Source: Pirellulaceae bacterium
Lineage (GTDB): Bacteria > Planctomycetota > Planctomycetia > Pirellulales > Thermoguttaceae
DNA: 54,593 nt
NCBI GenBank assembly: GCA_012744395.1
Contig: JAAYCB010000182.1
Location: 1-54,593, forward strand
Reading direction: 5' to 3'
Shown: in pieces, positions 36,129 through 46,177 of the stretch
Layout: each line of letters begins with the position of its first letter
Position numbering within the stretch: position 1 is the stretch's first letter
The notes under the pieces: generated by a model
What the model was told of the DNA's origin: nothing
Seen by the model: only the letters and a program-made list of their open reading frames with translations
Databases searched by the model: none
Position numbers and translations under genes: made by a program

Positions 36129-36722
36129 ATGGTTCGGACGTTCTGTCTGCTGGCGCCGGTGGCCTTGCTGCTTTCGTCTCTCTCGCCCGCTTGCGCGGCC
36201 GGGGTGAAAATTGGCGACAAAGCGCCTCCCTGGTCGGGGATCATCGGCATCGACGACAAGGAGCACAGCCTGGCCGACTTGAAACAGGCGAAGGCCGTTG
36301 TGCTGGTGTTTACCTGCAACCACTGCCCGGTCGCCCAGGCCTATGAAGACCGGCTGGTTGCCCTCCAGCGAGATTACCGGGACAAGGGCGTTCGGCTCGT
36401 CGCCGTCAACGTCAACAACCTCGACGCCGACAAGCTCGGGCCGATGAAGGTGCGGGCAAAGGAGAAGCAGTTCAACTTCCCTTATCTCTACGACCCGACT
36501 CAGAAAATGGGCCGCGACTACGGCGCGACCAAGACCCCCGAGATTTTTGTCCTCGACGGCGAGCGGAAGATCGCCTACCACGGCCCGGTTGACGACAGCC
36601 AGAATCCAGACAAGGTGAAGACCCAGCACCTGAGACAGGCTCTGGATGCGATCCTGGCCGGCAAGGCGCCGCCCAAGGCGGAAGTGCTCGCCTTCGGCTG
36701 CACGATCAAATACGACAACTAG
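36129..36722 (+). CDS. Exported redoxin (AhpC/TSA-thioredoxin-like) with CNHC site
   Basis: The 197-residue protein has a signal peptide (CLLAPVALLLSSLSPACA) and a redoxin fold starting GVKIGDKAPPWSG. The active-site region reads VLVFTCNHCPVAQAYEDRL, with a CxxC as CNHC. It also has FPYLYDPTQKMGRDYGATKTP, with the conserved proline after TKT. Members are periplasmic thiol oxidoreductases or peroxidase-like proteins; the planctomycete TCNHCPVA subgroup is common but uncharacterised. AAGGAG precedes the start. A second thioredoxin-fold gene follows after about 160 bp. Confidence 0.85.
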   Translation: MVRTFCLLAPVALLLSSLSPACAAGVKIGDKAPPWSGIIGIDDKEHSLADLKQAKAVVLVFTCNHCPVAQAYEDRLVALQRDYRDKGVRLVAVNVNNLDADKLGPMKVRAKEKQFNFPYLYDPTQKMGRDYGATKTPEIFVLDGERKIAYHGPVDDSQNPDKVKTQHLRQALDAILAGKAPPKAEVLAFGCTIKYDN

Positions 36723-36884
36723 GGTGAATATCTTGGGAACCGTCCCGCTGTTTCGCGGCGGGTTCTGGCCGGGCGGCGGATCAGAAACCCATGTTGCCGC
36801 GAAACGCGGACGGTCTCCCGCGACTCCGCCCGGCGCGAACGAACCGGGCCGTCGCCCAAACTGGACCGCCAAGAGGATCATGCC

Positions 36885-37514
36885 ATGTTCCCCCCGAACC
36901 GCTCCGTACTGGCGATACTCCTCGCCGCGACCGCTGCCCTTGGATTCTCGGGATGCTCGGATACGCCCGCCAACGATGGCTCGGCTGCCGCTCTGGCCAG
37001 CGGCGCGGCTGGAGAGGCCGCCGCGGGCGGCCCGCCCGCGGCGTCGACACCCGGCGGCGCTCCGGCCGAGGGACTGGCTCTGGAGATCGTGGATGAAAAG
37101 CGCTTCCAGGAGATTCTCGCGGCCAAGCGCGGCCAGGTGGTTCTGGTCGACTTCTGGGCAACCTGGTGCATCGAGTGTCTCGAACTGATCCCCCACACGG
37201 TCCGGCTGCACGATGCGCTCCGCGATCGGGGGCTGGCCGTTCTCCTGGTCAGCTTCGACTCGCCCGACGATCGCCAGACCGTCGAGGAGGTCCTCGCCGG
37301 CCAGCAGGTGGATTTCGAGAGCTATATCAGCCAGTACGGGGCCGACGTGAAGTCCGCCGAGGCCTTCCAGATCGAGCGCGCCACCTTGCCGCACTTGAAG
37401 CTTTACGATCGGCAGGGCGTCTTGCGGAAAGTCTTCTCGACCGGACGAGTCCCCCCCGAGCCGTTCGGAGCGGACGATATCGAAAAGGCCGTCGCCGGAC
37501 TTCTGGCCGAGTAG
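36885..37514 (+). CDS. TlpA-like thioredoxin-fold lipoprotein
   Basis: The 209-residue protein has a lipoprotein-type signal (AILLAATAALGFSGC, lipobox FSGC), an Ala/Gly/Pro-rich linker and a TlpA-like thioredoxin domain. The domain has active site WCIEC in VDFWATWCIECLELIP and the cis-proline region RATLPHLKLYD. The insertion between the site and the proline (LLVSFDSPDDRQTVEEVL) is typical of TlpA/ResA relatives. The domain would be tethered in the periplasm and reduce disulfides, possibly of cytochrome c apoproteins. It is co-directional with the upstream redoxin. Confidence 0.82.
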   Translation: MFPPNRSVLAILLAATAALGFSGCSDTPANDGSAAALASGAAGEAAAGGPPAASTPGGAPAEGLALEIVDEKRFQEILAAKRGQVVLVDFWATWCIECLELIPHTVRLHDALRDRGLAVLLVSFDSPDDRQTVEEVLAGQQVDFESYISQYGADVKSAEAFQIERATLPHLKLYDRQGVLRKVFSTGRVPPEPFGADDIEKAVAGLLAE

Positions 37515-37672
37515 CGCGTCGCCGCCGCGGCGGCAACCGGCCCGGAAGGTCAGGGCATGTGGTTCCATCGCGCGGGACGGCGGCTCGAATCCGCCTTCGA
37601 TCCCGGTCGGGGAAGATTCACCCACCCCGGGCTACGCCGCCAAGCGCTGGCTGGGGAGGGCAAGTGCGCCTG

Positions 37673-37696
37673 GTTCCCAAGCTGGCGCTTGGGAAC
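37673..37696. repeat. 24-bp perfect palindrome, GTTCCCAAGC arm, TGGC loop
   Basis: Same arms as the other copies and followed by CAGG; two further partial units (GGGAACCAGGCG, then GGGGAACCGG) follow within 50 bp. It lies between convergent genes, the TlpA-like lipoprotein and the UPF0173 hydrolase. Confidence 0.8.
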
Positions 37697-37770
37697 CAGG
37701 CGCTTTGTTACGGGAACCAGGCGTTTTGGTGGGGGAACCGGCTGTGCTTGGGGAGCGCAGAGGTTCAGCG

Positions 37771-38454
37771 CTAAAGCGAGATCGTCGCGCCCGGCTGGAT
37801 CACCAGCGGCTCGGCGGCGGTCTCCGCCCGGACCCGCGCCGCCCAGGCGTCGGCGTCCTGGTCGATCAGCGGCCAGGTCTTGTTGTGCACCGGCACAACC
37901 CGCCGCGGGGCCAGCAATCTGACCGCCTCGAGTGCGTCGTCGGGGCCCATCGTGTAATTGTCGCCGATCGGCAGGGCCGCCAGCGCCAGCCCGCAGGCGC
38001 CGATCAGCCGCATATCGGAGAACAGGCCGGTGTCGCAGGCGAAATAGACGTTTCCCTCGGGCAGCGCGACCACGAACCCGGCCGGATTGCCGCCGTTTGC
38101 GCCGTCGGGCAGCATCGACGTATGGTGGGCGATCGTCATCTTCACGCGCCCGAATGGGAAATCGAAGCCGCCGCCGAGATTCATCGCGTGCGTCTTCTCC
38201 AGCCCCTTGGCGGCGAACCACTGGCAGATTTCAAAGTTGGCGATGATCGTCGCGCCGGTTCGCCGGGCGATCCTCTCCGCGTCGGCCATGTGATCGAAAT
38301 GACCATGGGAGACGAGGATCCAATCGGCGTCGACCTCGCCGGATTTGACGGGCGAAACCGGCGAATCGTCGAGAAACGGGTCCAGCAGGATCGCTTGCCC
38401 AAGCGACTTGATCGACCAACTGCCGTGTCCCAGCCAGGTAAGTTCGGATGCCAT
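37771..38454 (-). CDS. UPF0173-type metal-dependent hydrolase (beta-lactamase fold)
   Basis: The 227-residue protein begins MASELTWLGHGSWSIKS and has the metallo-beta-lactamase signature SHGHFDHMADAERIA (about residues 49-63). Other metal-ligand regions are AHHTSMLP, YFACDTGLFSDM and the C-terminal VPVHNKTWPLI. Length and order match the UPF0173 family of predicted metal-dependent hydrolases, whose substrates are unknown. It is cytoplasmic with no signal. The gene sits about 115 bp downstream of pgi on the same strand, but a link to glycolysis is not established. Confidence 0.88.
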   Translation of the reverse strand: MASELTWLGHGSWSIKSLGQAILLDPFLDDSPVSPVKSGEVDADWILVSHGHFDHMADAERIARRTGATIIANFEICQWFAAKGLEKTHAMNLGGGFDFPFGRVKMTIAHHTSMLPDGANGGNPAGFVVALPEGNVYFACDTGLFSDMRLIGACGLALAALPIGDNYTMGPDDALEAVRLLAPRRVVPVHNKTWPLIDQDADAWAARVRAETAAEPLVIQPGATISL

Positions 38455-38569
38455 CGGTTGGGGTCTCCTTGGAGAAGCTATCAGTCATCAGCGATCAGCG
38501 GAAGAAACGGCGCGAGTCTTCGCGAGACCCCGTACCGGCAGCTGACGGCTGATCGCTGACGGCCATCTG

Positions 38570-40216
38570 TCACTTCGAATCTCCGCCCTTTGCGCGATGC
38601 GCGCGGAACCAGCGGACGAGGCGGTTCGTCGAGGCGTCGTGGTTCAGTTCGGGCTCGTCGGCGGCCTCCAACTCCGGCAGAATCCGCTCGGCAAGCGCCT
38701 TGCCCAGCTCGACGCCCCACTGATCGAAACTGTTGATCTGCCAGATCACGCCCTGAACGAAGATCTTGTGTTCGTAGAGGGCCACCAACTTGCCGAACGT
38801 CTCCGGGTCGAGGCGCTCGGCCAGGACCGTGTTGGTGGGCCGGTTGCCTTCGAAGACCTTGTGCGGCACGAGCGCTTCGGGCGTGCCTTCGTTCAACACC
38901 GCTTCCCGGCTCTTGCCCAGCGCCAGGGCCTCGGTCTGGGCGAAGAAATTGGCCATCAGTTTCGCGTGGTGATCGCCGATCGGATTGTGGCTCTGGGCGA
39001 AGCCGATGAAATCGGCGGGCACGATCTTCGTCCCCTGGTGGAGCAGCTGATAAAAGGCGTGCTGGCCATTCGTGCCCGGCTCGCCCCAGATGATCGGGCC
39101 GGTCTGCCAGGCGACACGTTCGCCGTTGACCGTCACGGACTTGCCGTTCGACTCCATGTCGCCCTGCTGGAAATAGGCGGCAAACCGGCCCAGGTATTGA
39201 TCGTAGGGGAGGATCGCGTGGCTGGCAAACTGGAAAAAATTGTTGTACCAGACGCCCAGCAGGCCCAGCACGACCGGCATGTTGCGGTCCAGCGGCGCGG
39301 AGCGGAAGTGATTGTCCATGGCGTGATAGCCGTCGAGCATGCGGAAGAAATTCTCCGGCCCGATGGCGATCATCAGCGCGAGCCCGATGGCCGACGGCAG
39401 GCTGTAGCGCCCACCGACCCAGTCCCAGAACGGGAACATGTTCCGCTCGGCGTCGATTCCGAAGGCGGCGACCCGTTCCGCATTCGTCGACAGCGCGACG
39501 AAGTGCCTGGCGATGGCCGCCTCGTCCTCCATCGCCTCGAGCAGCCAGCGTTTGGCGCTTTCCGCGTTGGTCATCGTCTCCTGGGTCGTGAACGTCTTGC
39601 TGGCGATGATGAACAGCGTTTCCGCCGGGTCGAGATCGCCCGTGGCCTCCGCCAAGTGGGTGCCGTCGATGTTCGAGACGAAACGCACGGTCAGTTTTCG
39701 GTCGGTGAACGGCCGCAGCGCCTCGCAGGCCATCGCCGGCCCCAGGTCCGATCCGCCGATGCCCACGTTGACGATATTCTTGATCTTCTTGCCGGTGTGC
39801 CCGACCCACTGGCCGCCGCGGATTCTCCGGGCGAAGCCGGCCATCTGGTCGAGCACCGCCCGAATCCGCGGCATGACGTTCTCGCCATCGACGTAGATCG
39901 GCGTGTCGGAGCGGTTGCGCAAGGCCGTGTGCAACACGGCTCGATTCTCGCTGGCGTTGATCTTCTCGCCGGAGAACATCCGCTCGATCGCGGCGGGCAG
40001 GTCCGCCGCCGCGGCCAAGGCGACGAGCAGCCGCATGGTCTGGTCGGTGATCCGGTTCTTGGAATAGTCGAGCCACAGCCCGCACGACTCGATCGTCAGC
40101 CGCTCCGCGCGGCCGGGGTCTTCCCGAAAAAGGTCGGCCAAGTGCAGGGGCTCGACGGAAATGAAGTGCTCTTCGAGATTCTTCCAGGCCGGTTGCTGGT
40201 CGAGTCGCATGATCAT
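38570..40216 (-). CDS. pgi: Glucose-6-phosphate isomerase
   Basis: The 548-residue protein is full length. Motifs include [73 protein letters not shown] (with the catalytic His) and the C-terminal [15 protein letters not shown]. It interconverts glucose 6-phosphate and fructose 6-phosphate. I chose the ATG preceded by GGAAG at 8 bases; another ATG two codons later is equally good, and longer frames extend into repeat-rich DNA. It is divergent from the phosphoglycerate mutase gene, so two glycolytic genes share one control region. Confidence 0.95.
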   Translation of the reverse strand: MIMRLDQQPAWKNLEEHFISVEPLHLADLFREDPGRAERLTIESCGLWLDYSKNRITDQTMRLLVALAAAADLPAAIERMFSGEKINASENRAVLHTALRNRSDTPIYVDGENVMPRIRAVLDQMAGFARRIRGGQWVGHTGKKIKNIVNVGIGGSDLGPAMACEALRPFTDRKLTVRFVSNIDGTHLAEATGDLDPAETLFIIASKTFTTQETMTNAESAKRWLLEAMEDEAAIARHFVALSTNAERVAAFGIDAERNMFPFWDWVGGRYSLPSAIGLALMIAIGPENFFRMLDGYHAMDNHFRSAPLDRNMPVVLGLLGVWYNNFFQFASHAILPYDQYLGRFAAYFQQGDMESNGKSVTVNGERVAWQTGPIIWGEPGTNGQHAFYQLLHQGTKIVPADFIGFAQSHNPIGDHHAKLMANFFAQTEALALGKSREAVLNEGTPEALVPHKVFEGNRPTNTVLAERLDPETFGKLVALYEHKIFVQGVIWQINSFDQWGVELGKALAERILPELEAADEPELNHDASTNRLVRWFRAHRAKGGDSK

Positions 40217-40554
40217 CGTTTGCGCTTCCGATCCGGGTAAGGGTCCGCGTCTTCCAGGAACCATGAAGGATAGCCGACCGCAGCCCCCTGCCGCCAGAGG
40301 GGCGCGCGGGCGGCCCCCCCACTTGCCCTGGAGCCCCGGGGCAGGAAAATGGGTGGACGAGAGATGACAGGTCGCAGGTGTCCTGGTTCCCAGGCTCCCG
40401 ACTCTCCTGGAATCCTGCCCCCCCGGCTGCCAAGCTCCGGCTGGGGAACCGTGTCGACGTTGCCAGGCCGGAGCCTGGCAGCGAGGTGAACACTGTTCGC
40501 CATGACGGGAAACATGTAGCCCCCCGACGGCTTTCGCTCCAAGGAACCACGCGC
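40217..40554. other. Divergent intergenic region with decayed palindromes
   Basis: This region lies between pgi and apgM and should hold both promoters. It contains degenerate relatives of the GTTCCC palindrome (40385-40410 and 40427-40450) and a separate inverted repeat, TTGCCAGGC with GCCTGGCAG (about 40460-40481). AAGGAACC just before 40555 is the ribosome site of apgM. Confidence 0.5.
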
Positions 40555-41760
<1,206 letters not shown>

Positions 41761-41768
41761 CCGCGTAG

Positions 41769-41788
41769 GACGGGTCTCCCGGCCCGTC
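41769..41788. repeat. Short inverted repeat GACGGG / CCCGTC between convergent genes
   Basis: Six-base arms with an eight-base loop, 8 bp after the apgM stop and 120 bp from the end of the convergent gene. It is a possible terminator hairpin without T-tract, or a relic of another dispersed repeat. Confidence 0.45.
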
Positions 41789-41910
41789 GCGATACCTTGT
41801 AATTGGCGATCGGTGGGGCGGCGCTGCCGAACCGGTTGCGCAAAAGCGGTTGGATTCTCGACAGGCAACGGCCGTCTCAACCGCATCGGGACGGTCCGCT
41901 CTCGACCACC

Positions 41911-43101
41911 CTACCGGACGAATCGGGCGCCAAGCCAGTTGGCATGGTCCTGCACGTCCGCCCGGTCGGCGTAGTCGACGACCAGGTCGACGCGCTGCGC
42001 GCCGCGGACGTCGACCTCGATCGGCGCCGGCGGAGCGCCGCCGCGAATCGTCGGGCTGACGTACTTCTGACCGCCGTCGACAAACACGCGGAACCGCACA
42101 CTGCCGAGCTCTCTGGCGGCGTCGTCGATGGCCAGCGACGCCTGAAACGACCTGGCATCCTCCGGCGGCGCAAAGGTCAAGCGGCTGGCGGTGTGCATGC
42201 CGATCCCCTTCAGATGGATTTGCCCCGCATTGCGGAGGCGGCCGCCGAGCACGTTGCGATCCAGGCGATAATCCCAAGCGAGGTTGAGAAACGGCACGTG
42301 CCGGTAGCCATCGGGCGCCAAGTCGGACAGGTACACCACCCGATCGCTTGCCGGCTGGAGAAACACGATGCGCTGCGGATCGATCGTCGACGCAACGCCG
42401 CCGCCGACCAGCGTCGCTTCCCGCTCCCCGATCGCCAGCCGCTCGGCCAGCACGCGGCTCCCGTCATCCAGTCCGACGACGATCCGGCCCGGCGCGGCGG
42501 CGGATTCCGCGTCCGCGGCCTGCGGAAACGTGATCGAACTGATCCGGTCGAGGGCCAACGTCACGGGCCCGACCTCGGTCTCGAGTTGGATCTCCGTGCC
42601 GCCGAGGGCCAGCAATCGTCCGCGGACCACGTCGCCGTTGAGCAAGACCGCCCGAGTCTCCGCCGTCTCGGCTTGCAGGGCGCGATCGAGGAGCCGGTCG
42701 CGCTGGACGGGCGCGGCGGGCAGCTCGAGTACCACGGCCGCGAGACGGCTAAAGGGAATTTCCAATTGGCCCAGGCTGTCGGCATCGGCCCCGATCACCC
42801 CATCCTTCAGGTCGACGCGTCGGGCGGCCAGGAGCGATCCGTCGCGGAGCAGCAGGACCGGCCCCCGTTCCGGCTCCGCGCAGCGGCCCCAGCAGACGAT
42901 GTCGCGGCGGGCGAACACGCGGCGGCCGCCCGCTGCGTTGAACACCAGGCTGTCATCCGAGTCGCTGGCGGCCAGGGTGGCCGGGAAAGGCTCGCCCTCG
43001 ACGGGCACCAGCAGCGGCCCGTCGCCGGCCCGGAGCGGACCGGCAGCGGTCAGAATCGCAATCGCGATGGCAAAGACACCTGGCCGGAACGGGATACTCA
43101 T
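41911..43101 (-). CDS. Secreted NPCBM-domain protein
   Basis: The 396-residue protein has a signal peptide (GVFAIAIAILTAAGPLRAG) and a middle region of repeated beta-rich units: LLRDGSLLAARRVDL, VLLNGDVVRGRLLAL and VVGLDDGSRVLAERLA resemble successive copies of one motif. A C-terminal NPCBM/NEW2 carbohydrate-binding-like domain follows (VVYLSDLAPDGY, GIGMHTASRLTFAPP, FRVFVDGGQKYVS, DLVVDYADRADVQDHANW). NPCBM domains occur with glycosidases; here no catalytic domain is seen. It is the last gene of a three-gene minus-strand operon, starting directly after the stop of the preceding gene. Confidence 0.82.
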   Translation of the reverse strand: MSIPFRPGVFAIAIAILTAAGPLRAGDGPLLVPVEGEPFPATLAASDSDDSLVFNAAGGRRVFARRDIVCWGRCAEPERGPVLLLRDGSLLAARRVDLKDGVIGADADSLGQLEIPFSRLAAVVLELPAAPVQRDRLLDRALQAETAETRAVLLNGDVVRGRLLALGGTEIQLETEVGPVTLALDRISSITFPQAADAESAAAPGRIVVGLDDGSRVLAERLAIGEREATLVGGGVASTIDPQRIVFLQPASDRVVYLSDLAPDGYRHVPFLNLAWDYRLDRNVLGGRLRNAGQIHLKGIGMHTASRLTFAPPEDARSFQASLAIDDAARELGSVRFRVFVDGGQKYVSPTIRGGAPPAPIEVDVRGAQRVDLVVDYADRADVQDHANWLGARFVR

Positions 43102-44175
43102 CTAACGCTGAAGGATCGGCAGATAGTTGTTGGGCACCTGGAGGACAATGCACGACATGGCGGTGGCGTATTCGGGCGAGATCGGCGACACCCAGGAGCC
43201 GTCGCTCCTTTGCCGCTCGACCAATTCATCGCGGATCGCCGGATACCAGCGTTGCCAGAACGTGCCGCCCTGGCGCCACATCGCCTGGACGGCGTAGTAG
43301 TGCGCGTAGTAGTAATAGCTCCCCGCCGAGGCGGCGCTGCTCTGGCCGGGCAGGAAGCCCATCAGGTACTGGATTCCCTTGGCAAGCTCCGGCCCCTCGT
43401 AGACCCCGGCGCTGTGCAGGGCGACGACGCCCGCCGCCGAGCGGCCGAACGCGCTTTCGCCGCCGCTGGCCATGTACATGAATCCGCCGTCCGGATTCTG
43501 GCAGCGGCGAACGTAGGCGATGCACTTGTCGATCGTCTCCCGCGGCACCTCGATCCCGGCATTCCGGGCAGCGCGGAGGGCCATCACCTGGCAGATCGTC
43601 ACGGAGATGTCGGCGTCCAGCCGCCGCGGTTGATACCGCCACCCGCCCTCGTCGTTCTGGGTATTGACGATCAGGTTGACAGCCCGCGCCAGCTTGTCGC
43701 GGAGTTCCTCTTCGGCCGACATCCCGTAGCATTCCGCAAGACACAGCGCGGCGAACCCGTGCCCGTACATCGGCCCGTGGCTGGCGGACCCCGGCGCCGT
43801 GATGAATCCGCTTTCCTGGGTGCGATCCATGATGTAGCGGACCGCCCGGTCGACGTTCTCGCCATACGGCCCGCGGTTCGGCGTGCTCCCGCTGGCCAGG
43901 AAGGCCAGCCCGGCCAGCCCGCTAATCGCCACGTTGCCGCGATAGCCGCCGGAGGCGAAGGAGCCATCCTCGTGCTGGGCCCGGGCAAGATAGCGGAGGC
44001 CGTTTTCAATGGCTTTTTCCGCCGCCGGGCTGATCATCCGCCCGGCCTCGGCCTCGACGAGCGGGGCCTCGGCCGCCAGGCCGCCGGCTCCCTGCCAGAG
44101 CGTGGCTGCCGTCACAGCCAGGGCGCTGACCAGTCCGGTCAACCATCGGCCGCGGCGGCCCGTTTGACTCGTCAT
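43102..44175 (-). CDS. Secreted prenyltransferase/squalene-oxidase-repeat protein
   Basis: The 357-residue protein has a signal/anchor (LVSALAVTAATLWQGAGGL) followed by helical QW-like repeats of an alpha/alpha toroid: YLARAQHEDGSFASGGY, LIVNTQNDEGGWRYQPR, YVRRCQNPDGGFMYMA and ELVERQRSDGSWVSP. The catalytic DxDD motif of squalene-hopene cyclases is not present, so it is a repeat-only relative without cyclase activity, common in planctomycetes. It overlaps the upstream gene by 4 bp and abuts the downstream NPCBM gene, so the three are probably translated together. Confidence 0.85.
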   Translation of the reverse strand: MTSQTGRRGRWLTGLVSALAVTAATLWQGAGGLAAEAPLVEAEAGRMISPAAEKAIENGLRYLARAQHEDGSFASGGYRGNVAISGLAGLAFLASGSTPNRGPYGENVDRAVRYIMDRTQESGFITAPGSASHGPMYGHGFAALCLAECYGMSAEEELRDKLARAVNLIVNTQNDEGGWRYQPRRLDADISVTICQVMALRAARNAGIEVPRETIDKCIAYVRRCQNPDGGFMYMASGGESAFGRSAAGVVALHSAGVYEGPELAKGIQYLMGFLPGQSSAASAGSYYYYAHYYAVQAMWRQGGTFWQRWYPAIRDELVERQRSDGSWVSPISPEYATAMSCIVLQVPNNYLPILQR

Positions 44176-44936
44176 GGCACGGTCTTCCGATCCGCAGCGA
44201 GGCGTTTGTAGTATTGCTCGATCAGGTCGGCGTATTTCGGCAAGAACTCCTCGACCGACAACTGGAGCATCTCCTGGCGCTCTTGCTCCGGCAGCTCACC
44301 CCAAACCTGCTTGATCGCCGCGATCGCCTCGGCGATGTTGCCCGACTGGCCTTCCGCCTTGCCGGGCTTGGCGTCGCTCGTGGTCGACGGCTTGGCGGCG
44401 GGCTTTCCCTCCTCCGGTTCGCCCGGTTTCGGCTGCTCGGCGGGCTTCCGCTCGGCGGTGCTTTGGGAAGGGCTAGCGCACGCCTGGCACTTCTTCTGCG
44501 CCTGCTCGAGCAGCTTGTCCAGATCCGCGACGATCTCCGCCTGGACCTGCTGCGTCATCTGGCCCGAGTTGGCCTGGCCGATGAGCCCTTCGGCGAGCCT
44601 CATGCTGCGGGCGATCCCGACCAGCGGATTCTGCATTTCGTCGATCGCCGCCGCCTTCAATTCCTCCTTGAGCAGATCGTTCCAGGCATCGATCCGCCGC
44701 TGATCCGCCGTCTTCTTCTGTTCCACCGCCGCAGGACTTGGAGCGCTTCCGGAGTTGCCGAACAGTTGCCGGTCGACCTCGGCGTCGGCCTCCCCCCCGG
44801 CATCGCCGAACAACTGGTCATCCAAGGAACGGGCGGCCGGCGGCGGTTCGGCAGCCGGCGCCCATGCCGATCCGAGGGCAACGGCCGGCAGGATTGCCAC
44901 GAGGCCGCCAAGACGTAAAAGGCTGACGCAAGGCAT
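44172..44936 (-). CDS. Exported protein of unknown function, first gene of a three-gene operon
   Basis: The 254-residue protein has a signal peptide (LLRLGGLVAILPAVALGSAWA). It has two similar short motifs (LDDQLFGDAGGEAD and VDRQLFGNSGSA) and a helical region (WNDLLKEELKAAAIDEMQNP). A segment with CQAC follows, then a Pro/Lys/Glu-rich disordered stretch and a final helix pair (VWGELPEQERQEMLQLSVEE, YADLIEQYYKRLA). I do not recognise a named family. The ending resembles that of other planctomycete exported proteins next to squalene-repeat genes. The stop overlaps the next start (ATGA), so coupling is strong. Confidence 0.7.
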   Translation of the reverse strand: MPCVSLLRLGGLVAILPAVALGSAWAPAAEPPPAARSLDDQLFGDAGGEADAEVDRQLFGNSGSAPSPAAVEQKKTADQRRIDAWNDLLKEELKAAAIDEMQNPLVGIARSMRLAEGLIGQANSGQMTQQVQAEIVADLDKLLEQAQKKCQACASPSQSTAERKPAEQPKPGEPEEGKPAAKPSTTSDAKPGKAEGQSGNIAEAIAAIKQVWGELPEQERQEMLQLSVEEFLPKYADLIEQYYKRLAADRKTVP

Positions 44937-45081
44937 GGTCTCACTGCTGGTTAGGACAAATCGGCGCTGTCTGAAGCCCCTACCTGGAATGTTGCCGGTC
45001 TCCCGCCATTTGTCAAGCCGCCCGCGGACGGGACAGGCGGCAACCCGGTGTCGAAGAATCCGGGATGGACTCCCATCGACG

Positions 45082-46050
45082 CTATCTGTTCAAGATTCTG
45101 CGCGCGTTGTCACGGAATATCTTGGCCTGGACGTCGGCCGGCAGGTCAAGCCGGTCGAGGAACTCGAACTGGCCGACCTGCTGGCCCTCCGCCAGGTAGT
45201 CGGTGCCGAACAACAGCCGGTCAGCCCGGCGGATGAGGAACTCGCGGCCGAAGTCCGGGTCGCGGCTGATGGCGTTCAAGCCGCTGCCGGCCGACAGATC
45301 GCCATAGATGTTCGGGTACTTTTCCATCAACCGGTCGACCGCGCCGCCGGGCTTGACCGGCCCGGTTGGATATCCGCCCAGTTCTTTCCTGTCGCTGACC
45401 GCCGAGATCGACGACCACCAGCCGGTCGCATGGCCGATGAACGTGGCGCCGGGCGCCGCCTGGAGGGCGCGCTCCAGGCCCGGCAGTCCCGGCTCATCGG
45501 TGTTGCGTACGGTGTCCATATGCAGGAGCACGGGCCACTTCAGGTCGGAGCAGGCGCGGAAGATATCCAGGTTTCCGGCGTCGTCGATCGGCGTGCCGCA
45601 CTTGTGCTCGCCCAGGCCCTTGGCGCCCGCCTCGATGTAGCGATCGAGCATCCGGCCGATGGCCTTCCCCTTGACGTAGGTTGCGCGGGGATCGATGTCG
45701 CAGAACGGTATCAGCCGGTCGCGATGGGCCCGAGTCTGGTCGAACACCCAGTCGTTCGACACCATGTAATGCCAGCTTTCGGGCGAGACGAGCGGCAGCA
45801 CCACGGCCTCCGCCACCTGGCGCTCGTCCATCCAGCCGAGCAGGGCCTCCGTCGAGAGCGGCGCCTGGCCGGCGACCCAGTCCTGGGTCAGGTGGACATG
45901 GATGTCAACGTATTTCCCCGCCGGATGCTGCCCGGCGGCGGCACGCGCCGCGCCCTGCACCAGCCCGTCGGCGAGCGCCCCGCCGAGAGCTGCCATCGCC
46001 CGGCGATGAAAACCGCGCCGCGAGAACCGATCTCTGGATTGGTCGGACAT
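45082..46050 (-). CDS. Amidohydrolase-family protein, Tat-exported
   Basis: The 322-residue protein has a twin-arginine signal (FSRRGFHRRAMAALGGALAD) and a TIM-barrel amidohydrolase_2 domain. It has the metal-binding HxH in KYVDIHVHLTQDW, VLLHMDTVRN, GATFIGHATGWW and the terminal Asp in LLFGTDYLAEG. Family members hydrolyse or decarboxylate ring or lactone substrates. The start is the ATG that gives the Tat signal; it has no strong ribosome site. It is the last gene of a minus-strand run with a Gfo/Idh oxidoreductase and a sugar epimerase, suggesting a role in sugar or lactone catabolism. Confidence 0.82.
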   Translation of the reverse strand: MSDQSRDRFSRRGFHRRAMAALGGALADGLVQGAARAAAGQHPAGKYVDIHVHLTQDWVAGQAPLSTEALLGWMDERQVAEAVVLPLVSPESWHYMVSNDWVFDQTRAHRDRLIPFCDIDPRATYVKGKAIGRMLDRYIEAGAKGLGEHKCGTPIDDAGNLDIFRACSDLKWPVLLHMDTVRNTDEPGLPGLERALQAAPGATFIGHATGWWSSISAVSDRKELGGYPTGPVKPGGAVDRLMEKYPNIYGDLSAGSGLNAISRDPDFGREFLIRRADRLLFGTDYLAEGQQVGQFEFLDRLDLPADVQAKIFRDNARRILNR

Positions 46051-46177
46051 GGGATTCTTGTTCCAGGTTGACAGGGTCTGATTGCCTGTTGACGAAGCCA
46101 CCCGTGCGGTTGCCCGCGTTCGCGCCGCGGGACCGCCCGGCGGCCATCTTCGGTGCCCGTCGGTAAATCCCTTCACG

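Noticed and set aside
36723-36884. Intrinsic terminator after the redoxin gene
   Set aside because: A CCCGCTG/CGGCGGG hairpin at about 36744-36763 exists, but it is followed by no T-tract and the next gene continues co-directionally, so a terminator cannot be supported.
43102-44175. Squalene-hopene cyclase
   Set aside because: The protein is about half the length of the enzyme, has a signal peptide and lacks the DxDD catalytic motif.
41803-44211. 802-codon + strand frame
   Set aside because: Antisense to the NPCBM and squalene-repeat genes, with low-complexity composition and no domain motif.
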